Positions 1 to 7,779 of a DNA stretch of 64,000 bases are shown one piece after another; within the stretch, counting starts at the first letter, position 1, and every line of letters starts with the position of its first letter. The position numbers and the translations under genes were made by a program. The notes beneath the pieces are model-generated. The model was not told where the DNA came from and did not search any database. It saw only the letters and a list, made by a program, of their open reading frames with translations. Origin of the DNA: Thauera sp. 2A1 (GTDB lineage Bacteria > Pseudomonadota > Gammaproteobacteria > Burkholderiales > Rhodocyclaceae); the NCBI RefSeq assembly GCF_009469595.2, contig NZ_SSXV01000023.1, forward strand, positions 1 through 64,000, read 5' to 3'.

Positions 1-873
1 GGCGAAGAAGATCGAGGATGGGCGGGTACTGAAGCTGATCCGACGGTATCTGGAAGCGGGGATGATGGCAGAGGGCGTCGTCAGCCCGAGGGCGCAGGGC
101 ACACCGCAAGGCGGCCCGCTGAGTCCGTTGCTGTCGAACATCCTGCTGACGGAACTGGATCGGGAACTGGAGCGCCGTGGCCACGCGTTCTGCCGCTACG
201 CGGACGACTGCAACATCTACGTCCGTAGCCATGCGGCAGGCGAGCGTGTTCTGGCGGGTATCAGTCAGTTCCTGTCCGAGCGGCTCAAGCTCACGGTCAA
301 TGCGGCCAAGAGCGCGGTCGCACGGCCGTGGGAGCGGAAGTTTCTGGGCTACAGCCTGACCTGGCACAAGGCCCCGAAGCTGCGGATCGCACCGACCAGT
401 CTTCAGCGACTGGAGGACAAGATTCGTGAAGTGCTCAAAGGCGCGAGGGGGCGCAGCGTGCGCGCCACGATCGAAGAGCTGAACCCGGTGCTCCGGGGCT
501 GGGCAGCGTACTTCAAGCTGACCGAGACCAAGCGGGCACTCGAAGAGCTTGACGGTTGGCTCAGGCGCAAGTTGCGCTGCATTTTGTGGCGGCAGTGGAA
601 GCGCCCGTATACTCGTGCCAAGAACCTGATGAAGGCGGGACTGAAGGAGGAGCGCGCGTTTCGCTCGGCGCTCAATCAACGTGGGCCGTGGTGGAACAGT
701 GGCGCCAGTCACATGAACGCGGCCTTCCCGAAGTCCTTCTTTGATCGTTTGGGTCTGGTGTCGCTGCTCGATACGACGCGACGGCTCCAGTGTCTTTCAT
801 GAACCGCCGTATGCGGAACCGCACGTACGGTGGTGTGAGAGGGCGACGGGGGTGACCCCGTCCCCTACTCGAT
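1..873 (+). mobile_element. Group II intron, 3' portion (5' part outside window)
   Basis: The segment carries the end of an intron-encoded RT/maturase followed directly by RNA structures expected at a group II intron 3' end. A domain V-like hairpin pairs 803-811 with 826-834 around an inner TGCG/CGCA helix. A domain VI-like hairpin (845-851 with 856-862) is followed by a CTACTCGAT end with a candidate branch-point A at about 867, so the intron probably ends at 873. Group II introns are self-splicing retroelements that move by target-primed reverse transcription. The 5' boundary and domains I-IV are not in the window. The 3' boundary is inferred from structure and could shift by a few bases. 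Confidence 0.85.
2..802 (+). CDS. ltrA: Group II intron reverse transcriptase/maturase, C-terminal part (5' partial)
   Basis: The open frame runs in from the window edge, so the N-terminus is missing. Visible RT motifs are QGTPQGGPLSPLLSN (RT domain 4), the catalytic YADD within FCRYADDCNIYV, and FLGYSL (domain 7). A maturase/thumb region (LRRKLRCILWRQW) follows. The protein ends soon after the maturase region (GPWWNSGASHMN, then KSFFDRLGL) with no H-N-H endonuclease motif, so mobility would rely on a pathway that does not need second-strand cleavage. The stop codon overlaps the start of intron domain V, as is usual. It splices and mobilises its own intron and is oriented towards pnp. Confidence 0.93.
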   Translation, partial: AKKIEDGRVLKLIRRYLEAGMMAEGVVSPRAQGTPQGGPLSPLLSNILLTELDRELERRGHAFCRYADDCNIYVRSHAAGERVLAGISQFLSERLKLTVNAAKSAVARPWERKFLGYSLTWHKAPKLRIAPTSLQRLEDKIREVLKGARGRSVRATIEELNPVLRGWAAYFKLTETKRALEELDGWLRRKLRCILWRQWKRPYTRAKNLMKAGLKEERAFRSALNQRGPWWNSGASHMNAAFPKSFFDRLGLVSLLDTTRRLQCLS

Positions 874-911
874 GCTGCCTCCCCCATTCAGAGGGAGGCG
901 AGCGGCTCGAT
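874..911 (-). terminator. Inverted repeat 3' of pnp, probable remnant of its terminator
   Basis: A perfect 7-bp stem (877-883 with 893-899, GCCTCCC/GGGAGGC) lies between the intron end and the pnp stop codon. Reading from pnp on the minus strand it is the first hairpin after the stop. A U-tract would be expected just beyond it, but intron sequence begins there instead. This suggests the intron inserted at, or replaced the end of, the pnp terminator. Confidence 0.5.
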
Positions 912-3011
912 TCAGCCGGCGTTCTCGTTCAGCAGCGCCTTCATGCTCAGGCGGATCTTGCCACGCTCGTCGGTCTCGAGCACCTTCACGCGCACCGCCT
1001 GGCCTTCCTTGACGTAGTCGGCCACGTTATTGACGCGCTCGTTGGCGATCTGCGACACATGCAGCAGGCCATCGCGGCCCGGCATGATGTTCACGATGGC
1101 GCCGAAGTCCAGCAGGCGGATCACCGTGCCTTCATAGACCTTGCCGACCTCGACTTCGGCGGTGATCGCCTCGATCTTCGCCTTGGCGGCCTGCGCACCT
1201 TCGGCGCTGACCGACGAGATCGTGATCTGACCATCGTCCTCGATCTCGATCACGGTGCCGGTCTCTTCCTGCAGTGCGCGGATCACTGCGCCACCCTTGC
1301 CGATCACATCGCGGATCTTCTCGGGGTTGATCTTCATGTTGATCATGCGCGGTGCGTACTCGGACACCTCGCCGCGCGACGCCGCCAGTGACTGCTTCAT
1401 CAGGCTCAGGATGTGCAGCCGGCCGGCCTTGGCCTGCTCCAGCGCGGCGTGCATGATTTCCTTGGTGATGCCCTGGATCTTGATGTCCATCTGCAGGCCG
1501 GTGATGCCGTTCTCGGTGCCTGCAACCTTGAAGTCCATGTCGCCGAGGTGATCCTCGTCGCCCAGGATATCGGTCAGCACCGCGAAGCGGTTGCCTTCCT
1601 TGATGAGGCCCATGGCGATGCCGGCAACGTGATCCTTCAGCGGCACGCCGGCATCCATCATCGCCAGCGAGCCGCCGCAGACGGAAGCCATCGACGACGA
1701 ACCGTTGGACTCGGTGATCTCGGAGACGACGCGCACCGTGTAGGAAAACTCTTCGGCCTTCGGCAGCATCGCCACCAGCGAGCGCTTGGCAAGGCGGCCG
1801 TGGCCGACTTCGCGGCGCTTGGTCACGCCGAAGCGGCCGGTCTCGCCGGTGCAGAACGGCGGGAAGTTGTAGTGGAGCAGGAAGCGCTCCTTGTACTCGC
1901 CGCCGATGGCGTCGATGATCTGCTCGTCACGCCCGGTGCCCAGCGTGGCAACCACCAGCGCCTGCGTCTCACCGCGGGTGAACAGCGCCGAGCCGTGGGT
2001 GCGCGGCAGCACGCCGGTGCGGATCTCGATCGGACGCACCGTGCGGGTGTCACGACCATCGATGCGCGGCTCGCCGTTCAGGATGCGGCTACGAACGATG
2101 CCGGACTCGATGTTGAAGAAGATGTCCTTGAGCTCGCTGACCGACGGCGCGTTCTCAACGCCTTCGGTGAGCTGGCCGATCACGCGCTTGCGGATCTCGG
2201 ACAGGCGAGCCGAACGTTCCTGCTTGCTGGTGATGCGGAAGGCCTCCTCCATCTCGGCCTTGGCGAGCTCGACGACCTTGGCGATCAACGCCTCGTTGGC
2301 CGCCGGAGCCTGCCAGTCCCACTCTGGCTTGCCGGCGACTTCGACCAGCTCGTTGATCGCCTTGATCGCGGTCTGCATCTGCTCGTGGCCGAAAACCACA
2401 GCACCGAGCATGACCTGCTCGGGCAGCTCCTGCGCCTCCGATTCGACCATCAGCACCGCAGCCTGCGTGCCGGCGACGACGAGGTTCATCTCGCTCGTTT
2501 CCAGTTGCGTGGCGGTGGGGTTCAGGATGTACTGCCCGTCGAGGTAGCCGACGCGGGCGGCGCCGACCGGGCCATTGAAGGGCAGGCCGGAGATCGCGAG
2601 CGCGGCCGAGGCGCCGATCATCGCCGGGATGTCGGGGTCGATCTCGGGGTTGAGCGACAGCACGGTGACGATGACCTGGACTTCATTCATGAAGCCCTCG
2701 GGGAAGAGCGGACGGATCGGGCGGTCGATCAGGCGCGAGGTGAGGATTTCCTTCTCGCTCGGACGGCCTTCGCGCTTGAAGAAGCCGCCGGGGATACGGC
2801 CCGCAGCGTAGAACTTCTCGACGTAGTCGACGGTAAGGGGGAAGAAGTCCTGGCCCGGACGGGCTTCCTTGGCACCGACCACGGTCGCGAGCACCACGGT
2901 CTCGTCCATGTTGACGATGACGGCACCACCCGCCTGACGGGCAATCTCGCCGGTCTCGAGGGTGACGGTGTGCGCGCCGTAGGCGAAGGTTTTCTTGATG
3001 GCGTTAGGCAA
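912..3011 (-). CDS. pnp: Polyribonucleotide nucleotidyltransferase (PNPase)
   Basis: 699 aa, the normal family length. PNPase degrades mRNA 3'-5' by phosphorolysis and is a degradosome component. Two RNase PH-like domains are visible (about residues 10-140 and 320-460; conserved GRIPGGFFKREGRPSEKEI and the second-domain SSMASVCGGSLAMMDAG). A KH domain follows with the GKGG loop near 565, then a C-terminal S1 domain (GTVIRLLDFGAIVNIMPGRDG). It is last in the rpsO-pnp pair, as in E. coli. A hairpin with a U-rich tail separates it from rpsO, so its transcription is probably partly attenuated. Confidence 0.98.
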   Translation of the reverse strand: MPNAIKKTFAYGAHTVTLETGEIARQAGGAVIVNMDETVVLATVVGAKEARPGQDFFPLTVDYVEKFYAAGRIPGGFFKREGRPSEKEILTSRLIDRPIRPLFPEGFMNEVQVIVTVLSLNPEIDPDIPAMIGASAALAISGLPFNGPVGAARVGYLDGQYILNPTATQLETSEMNLVVAGTQAAVLMVESEAQELPEQVMLGAVVFGHEQMQTAIKAINELVEVAGKPEWDWQAPAANEALIAKVVELAKAEMEEAFRITSKQERSARLSEIRKRVIGQLTEGVENAPSVSELKDIFFNIESGIVRSRILNGEPRIDGRDTRTVRPIEIRTGVLPRTHGSALFTRGETQALVVATLGTGRDEQIIDAIGGEYKERFLLHYNFPPFCTGETGRFGVTKRREVGHGRLAKRSLVAMLPKAEEFSYTVRVVSEITESNGSSSMASVCGGSLAMMDAGVPLKDHVAGIAMGLIKEGNRFAVLTDILGDEDHLGDMDFKVAGTENGITGLQMDIKIQGITKEIMHAALEQAKAGRLHILSLMKQSLAASRGEVSEYAPRMINMKINPEKIRDVIGKGGAVIRALQEETGTVIEIEDDGQITISSVSAEGAQAAKAKIEAITAEVEVGKVYEGTVIRLLDFGAIVNIMPGRDGLLHVSQIANERVNNVADYVKEGQAVRVKVLETDERGKIRLSMKALLNENAG

Positions 3012-3124
3012 GGGAAGATTCCTTTTTCGAAGAAGTGCAGCAAACTACAACTGCATGGGCGGGAGCAGATCCCGCAAGAGGATGAGCGCCGCCGGCGACT
3101 GCGATGGGCGAAGCAGCCACCGAA

Positions 3125-3167
3125 ACGACAAAAGCCGGCGCGACCCGCATGGGCTCGCACCGGCTTT
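3125..3167 (-). terminator. Intrinsic terminator/processing hairpin between rpsO and pnp
   Basis: On the minus strand a stem AAAGCCGGTG/CGCCGGCTTT (3158-3167 with 3131-3140) is followed by TTTTGTCGTTT. Its place between rpsO and pnp matches the partial terminator or RNase III-processed hairpin known for rpsO-pnp in E. coli. Read-through to pnp is inferred. Confidence 0.7.
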
Positions 3168-3217
3168 GCTGGCTTAAGTCGCCCTGATCGGCGCTGTGAG
3201 GCTCGTCACGGACGCAA

Positions 3218-3487
3218 TTACTTGCGCAGGCCGAGACGCTCGATCAGATTGCGATAGCTGTCGGCGTTACGGCCCTTCAGGTAGTCCAGCAGCTTGCGGC
3301 GCTGGCTGACCATCTTCAGGAGACCGCGGCGGGAATGGTGATCCTTCGCGTGCTCCTTGAAGTGAGGGGCGAGACCGTTGATGCGGGCGGTCAGGAGCGC
3401 GATCTGGACTTCCGGCGAACCGGTGTCGCCCTGGGCGCGCTGAAAGTCGGAGACGATCTTCGACTTGGATGCGATATCAAGAGCCAT
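3218..3487 (-). CDS. rpsO: 30S ribosomal protein S15
   Basis: 89 aa, the standard S15 length, with the typical sequence GDTGSPEVQIALLTARI near residue 20 and the conserved HSRRGLLKMVSQRRKLLDYL helix. S15 binds 16S rRNA early and nucleates the small-subunit platform. It has its own strong promoter just upstream (TTGAGT, 17-bp spacer, TATAAT), so it can be transcribed independently of the truB read-through. pnp follows downstream after a terminator hairpin. Confidence 0.98.
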   Translation of the reverse strand: MALDIASKSKIVSDFQRAQGDTGSPEVQIALLTARINGLAPHFKEHAKDHHSRRGLLKMVSQRRKLLDYLKGRNADSYRNLIERLGLRK

Positions 3488-3527
3488 GTGTGTCTTTACT
3501 CGTGTGTTCTGCCAATCAGAAGCGGCG

Positions 3528-3556
3528 GATTATACCCCGCCATCCCAAAAACTCAA
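3528..3556 (-). promoter_or_regulatory. Sigma70-type promoter of rpsO
   Basis: Minus strand: TTGAGT (3556-3551), 17-bp spacer, perfect TATAAT (3533-3528). The -10 ends 40 bp before the rpsO start codon, giving a leader of about 30-35 nt. This is the best-matching promoter pair seen in the window. Confidence 0.8.
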
Positions 3557-3562
3557 TCCATA

Positions 3563-4513
3563 TCATGCGGATGCGTTGACCGGTACGTCTGCGCAGGTGG
3601 CGATCAGTCGCCGCGGTGCGAGCGCGCCATCGGCCTGCCACTGCGCGAGCCCGAGAAACCCTTGCGGACCATAGGCGCGCACAGGGCCAGGGGCCTCCTG
3701 CCTTGCCAGACGCAGCGTTCGCCCCTGCAGCAGCCAGGTCGCCTCCTCGGCGCTCAGTACGACCACGTCGAACTCGCGTACCAGCGCATCCGCCGGTGCC
3801 AGCAGCGCGTCACGTTCATCAGCGGGTGCGGTTTCGAGGCGCTCCAGCGTCACCGCCGCCGACACATCGAACGCGCCGATGCGAGTACGCCGCAACCCGC
3901 ACAGGTGTGCGCCGCAGCCGAGCGCGGCGCCGATGTCCATCGCCAGCGTCCGGATGTAGGTGCCCTTGCTGCAGGCCACGCGGATGCCGAAGCGATCGCC
4001 GTCGAACGCCAGCAGCTCGAGCGCATGGATGGTGACACGCCGGGCCTCGCGTTCGAGCTCGACGCCTTCGCGGGCATATTCGTAGAGCGCCTTGCCATCG
4101 CGCTTGAGCGCTGAATACATCGGCGGCACCTGCTCGATGTCGCCGCGGAAACGCGACAGGACCTCCACCACGGCCGCCTTGGTGACCGCCACCGGATGCG
4201 TGGCGACCACCCTGCCTTCGGCATCGCCGCTGTCGGTCTCGACGCCGAGCTGCACCACCGCCTCATAAGTCTTGTCGGCATCGAGCAGCATCTGCGAGAA
4301 CTTCGTCGCCTCGCCGAAGGTGAGCGGAAGCAGGCCGGTCGCCATCGGATCCAGCGTGCCGGTATGGCCCGCCTTGGCGGCGTTGAGGAGGCGGCGCGCC
4401 GCCTGCAGCGCGTGATTGGAGCTCAGACCTTGCGGCTTGTCGAGCAGCAGCACGCCGTCGACGATGCGGCGCACGATCCTGCGCTGCGGCGACTTCGGTC
4501 GTTTGGGCTGCAC
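3563..4513 (-). CDS. truB: tRNA pseudouridine(55) synthase TruB
   Basis: Makes pseudouridine 55 in the T-loop of tRNAs. The catalytic Asp is in HTGTLDPMATGLLPL, preceded by the family opening DGVLLLDKPQGLSSN; KGTYIRTLAMDIG is also typical. I place the start at the GTG at 4513-4511, directly after the rbfA stop and 4 nt after a GAGGT ribosome-binding site, giving 316 aa. ATG codons at 4549, 4558, 4564 or 4579 would overlap the rbfA coding end by up to 59 bp. It follows rbfA in the classical nusA-infB operon. Confidence 0.95.
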   Translation of the reverse strand: MQPKRPKSPQRRIVRRIVDGVLLLDKPQGLSSNHALQAARRLLNAAKAGHTGTLDPMATGLLPLTFGEATKFSQMLLDADKTYEAVVQLGVETDSGDAEGRVVATHPVAVTKAAVVEVLSRFRGDIEQVPPMYSALKRDGKALYEYAREGVELEREARRVTIHALELLAFDGDRFGIRVACSKGTYIRTLAMDIGAALGCGAHLCGLRRTRIGAFDVSAAVTLERLETAPADERDALLAPADALVREFDVVVLSAEEATWLLQGRTLRLARQEAPGPVRAYGPQGFLGLAQWQADGALAPRRLIATCADVPVNASA

Positions 4514-4520
4514 GTGGACC

Positions 4521-4928
4521 TCAGGACTTGTCACCGTCACCCTGCTCATCGCCGGCATCGTCATGATGACGCGCCTCATCCTCGCGCACCACGTCGTCGA
4601 TCAGCTTCGACAGGCGACTGCCCTCTTCCACCGAGCGGTCGTAGTGCCAGTGCAGTTCGGGCGTCGTGTGGATGCGCACACGCCGCCCCAGTTCACGGCG
4701 CAGGAAACCACTCGCGCGCCGCAAGCCCTGCAGGATCTCAGGCACGTCCGCCTCGCCCGTCATCGAGGTGAAATACACCTTGGCGTGGGCGTAGTCGGGC
4801 GTGATCTCGACATCCGTCAGCGTGATGAAGCCGACACGCGGATCCTTGACCTCGAGCCGGATCAGCTCGGCCAGCTCGCGGCGGATCTGCTCCACCACGC
4901 GCTGGCTGCGGGAATACTCCTTGGGCAT
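4521..4928 (-). CDS. rbfA: 30S ribosome-binding factor RbfA
   Basis: 135 aa. A KH-fold protein that binds pre-30S subunits and helps 16S rRNA 5'-end maturation, with a role in cold adaptation. The start MPKEYSRSQRVVEQIRREL and the internal VKDPRVGFITLTDVEIT are characteristic. It starts 3 bp after the infB stop, indicating co-translation. The C-terminal tail is acidic and of low complexity. Confidence 0.97.
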   Translation of the reverse strand: MPKEYSRSQRVVEQIRRELAELIRLEVKDPRVGFITLTDVEITPDYAHAKVYFTSMTGEADVPEILQGLRRASGFLRRELGRRVRIHTTPELHWHYDRSVEEGSRLSKLIDDVVREDEARHHDDAGDEQGDGDKS

Positions 4929-4931
4929 CGC

Positions 4932-7766
4932 TTACAGCGTCCTCGCCACTTCCTTGATCTCGAAGATCTCGAGCTGGTCGCCTTCCTGGATGTCGTTGTA
5001 GTTCTTGAGCTGCAGGCCGCACTCATAGCCGGCCTTCACTTCCTTCACGTCATCCTTGAAGCGCTTCAGCGAATCGAGCTCGCCGGTCCACTGCACCACG
5101 TGGTTGCGCAGCAGGCGGGCCGAGGACCCGCGCTTGACCGTGCCTTCCAGCACGTAGCAGCCGGCGACCGAACCCACCTTCGAGATCACGAACACCTGGC
5201 GGATCTCGACGAGGCCAGTCACCTCTTCGCGCTTCTCCGGTGCCAGCATGCCCGACAGCGCTGCCTTCACCTCATCCACTGCGTCGTAGATGATGTTGTA
5301 GTAGCGGATGTCGACACCGAAGGTTTCGGCCAGCTTGCGCGCACCCGCATCGGCGCGGGTGTTGAAGCCGATGATGACCGCACCCGAAGCCTGCGCCAGG
5401 TTGACGTCGGACTCGGACACCGCGCCGACACCGGCGTGAATGACGTTGACCCGGACCTCGTCGGTGGAGAGCTTTTGCAGCGACTGCACCAGCGCTTCCT
5501 GCGAACCCTGCACGTCGGCCTTGATGATGAGCGGCAGGCTCTTCACCTCGCCCTCGGCCATCTGTTCCAGCATGGTCTCGAGCTTGGCCGCCTGCTGCTT
5601 GGCGAGCTTGACGTCGCGGAACTTGCCCTGGCGGAACAGCGCAATCTCCCGCGCCTTCTTCTCGTCGGCCAGCGCGATCGCCTCGTCACCGGCTGCCGGC
5701 ACGTCGGACAGGCCGAGCACCTCGACCGGGATGGACGGACCGGCTTCGTCGATCTGCTTGCCGTTCTCGTCCAGCATGGCACGGATGCGGCCGAAGGTAC
5801 CGCCAGCGAGCAGCACGTCGCCCTTGCGCAGGGTACCGGACTGCACCAGCAGCGACGCGACCGGGCCACGGCCCTTGTCGAGGCGCGCCTCGATGATCAG
5901 GCCCTTCGCCGGCGAATCGACCGGCGCCATCAGCTCCAGCACCTCCGCCTGCAACAGCACCGCCTCGAGCAGTTCGTCGATGCCGGTGCCCTTCTTCGCC
6001 GACACCGGCACGAACATCACCTCGCCGCCGTAGGCTTCGGGAATCACCGATTCGGCGATCAGCTCCTGCGTGACACGCTCCGGGTTGGCATCCGGCTTGT
6101 CGATCTTGTTGATCGCCACCACCAGCGGAACGCCTGCCGCCTTGGCATGGTGGATCGCTTCACGCGTCTGCGGCATCACGCCGTCGTCGGCCGCCACCAC
6201 CAGGATGACGATGTCGGTCGCCTTCGCACCGCGGGCACGCATGGCGGTAAACGCTTCGTGGCCCGGGGTATCGAGGAAGGTCAGCATGCCGCGCGACGTC
6301 TCGACGTGATAAGCGCCGATGTGCTGCGTGATGCCGCCGGCCTCGCCCGCCGCCACCTTGGCGCGGCGGATGTAGTCGAGCAGCGAGGTCTTGCCGTGGT
6401 CGACGTGACCCATGACGGTCACGACCGGCGCGCGCGGCAGGACTTCGACGTCCTTGTGCTCCACTTCCTCGAGGAAGGCATCGGGCTCGTCCAGCTTGGC
6501 GGCGAAGGCCTGGTGGCCCATCTCCTCGACGACGATCATCGCCGTCTCCTGGTCCAGCACCTGGTTGATCGTGACCATGGAGCCCATCTTCATCAGGGTC
6601 TTGATCACTTCGGTTGCCTTCACCGCCATCTTGTGGGCGAGGTCAGCCACGGTGATGGTTTCGGGAACGTGAACTTCGCGCACGATGGGCTCGGTGGGCG
6701 CCTGGAAAGCCTGGCGATCATCCTGCCCGCGGCCGTGACGACCGCCGCCCTTGCCGCCGCCACGCCAGCCGCCAGTGGTCGCGCCGACTTCGCCGCGCGT
6801 CTTCAGGCCGCCACGGCGCTTCGCGCCTTCGGCTTCGCGCACCGGCGCCGGAGCGCCGCGGCGCCCTTCCTTGGCACCCTTGTCCTCGGTTTTGGCCGGG
6901 CGATGCAGGGTTCCGGACGGCCCCTTGGCCGGCGCAGGCTTGGCCGCCTCTTCCTTCTTCTGCTGCTCGGCGCGCAGGCGGGCCTCCTCCTCGGCCTTGC
7001 GCGCCTCGGCGGCCGCACGTGCGGCGCTCTCGCGCTCCTGGCGCGCGCGCAGGTCGGCGGCCTGGCGCTCGGCCAGCGCCCGCCCACGAGCCGCTTCGCG
7101 TTCCCGCGCAGCACGCTCTTCGTCGCTCAGCAGTTCATTGATCGAAACCGGCTTCGGACGCACCAGCGTGGTGGTCGACTTGGTCACCGGCTCGCTCTCT
7201 TCGACAGCAGGCACGGCTTCTTCGGCGACCGCCGCCGGCTCAGCTTCCGGTTCCGACGCTGTCAGCGGTTCGGGTTCCGCAGCAGGGGCAGGCGGCTCGA
7301 CCGCCTCAGCCACGGCAGGCACCTCGGCCACCGGCTCCGGCACAAGCTCGACCACCGGTTCGACGACGGCCTCCACCGCGGCCTCAAGCGGCGCCGGCTC
7401 CTCGTGAAGCATCTGCTCGACCGGCTGCACGCCTTCGGCCGGAGCGGTCACCGCCTCGGCGGCGAGCTCGTCACGCTTGACGAAGGTACGTTTCTTGCGG
7501 ACTTCGACCTGCACCGTGCGCGCACGGCCGGTCGAGTCGGTCGCCCGGATCTCGGAGGTCTGCTTGCGCGTCAGGGTGATCTTGCCCTTGGAATCGTTGT
7601 CGCCATGCGCACGGCGCAGGTATTCCAGCAGCCGAGCCTTGTCCTGTTCGGTCAGCAGGTCGGCGGGGCCGGTCTTGTCGACGCCGGCTCGCTTCAACTG
7701 CTCGAGCAGCGCCGCGGCCGGCATTTTCAGTTCGCCGGCAAACTGGGTCACGCTCATCTGTTCCAT
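4932..7766 (-). CDS. infB: Translation initiation factor IF-2
   Basis: 944 aa. This GTPase delivers fMet-tRNA to the 30S subunit. The N-terminus has the IF2-N fold (MSVTQFAGELKMPAAALLEQ), then a long Ala/Glu/Arg-rich linker of about 250 residues. The G domain shows GHVDHGKTS, DTPGHEAF, NKID and SAKKG, followed by the beta-barrel and initiator-tRNA domains. Start chosen at 7766 because GGGAGG lies 6 nt upstream; the frame stays open to an ATG at 7808, but that lies inside nusA. It begins 13 bp after nusA. Confidence 0.98.
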   Translation of the reverse strand: MEQMSVTQFAGELKMPAAALLEQLKRAGVDKTGPADLLTEQDKARLLEYLRRAHGDNDSKGKITLTRKQTSEIRATDSTGRARTVQVEVRKKRTFVKRDELAAEAVTAPAEGVQPVEQMLHEEPAPLEAAVEAVVEPVVELVPEPVAEVPAVAEAVEPPAPAAEPEPLTASEPEAEPAAVAEEAVPAVEESEPVTKSTTTLVRPKPVSINELLSDEERAAREREAARGRALAERQAADLRARQERESAARAAAEARKAEEEARLRAEQQKKEEAAKPAPAKGPSGTLHRPAKTEDKGAKEGRRGAPAPVREAEGAKRRGGLKTRGEVGATTGGWRGGGKGGGRHGRGQDDRQAFQAPTEPIVREVHVPETITVADLAHKMAVKATEVIKTLMKMGSMVTINQVLDQETAMIVVEEMGHQAFAAKLDEPDAFLEEVEHKDVEVLPRAPVVTVMGHVDHGKTSLLDYIRRAKVAAGEAGGITQHIGAYHVETSRGMLTFLDTPGHEAFTAMRARGAKATDIVILVVAADDGVMPQTREAIHHAKAAGVPLVVAINKIDKPDANPERVTQELIAESVIPEAYGGEVMFVPVSAKKGTGIDELLEAVLLQAEVLELMAPVDSPAKGLIIEARLDKGRGPVASLLVQSGTLRKGDVLLAGGTFGRIRAMLDENGKQIDEAGPSIPVEVLGLSDVPAAGDEAIALADEKKAREIALFRQGKFRDVKLAKQQAAKLETMLEQMAEGEVKSLPLIIKADVQGSQEALVQSLQKLSTDEVRVNVIHAGVGAVSESDVNLAQASGAVIIGFNTRADAGARKLAETFGVDIRYYNIIYDAVDEVKAALSGMLAPEKREEVTGLVEIRQVFVISKVGSVAGCYVLEGTVKRGSSARLLRNHVVQWTGELDSLKRFKDDVKEVKAGYECGLQLKNYNDIQEGDQLEIFEIKEVARTL

Positions 7767-7779
7767 TACTGCCCTCCCA

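Noticed and set aside
1413..3257. 614-codon plus-strand frame opposite pnp
   Set aside because: Shadow of pnp; no domain, no plausible start, composition of an antisense frame.
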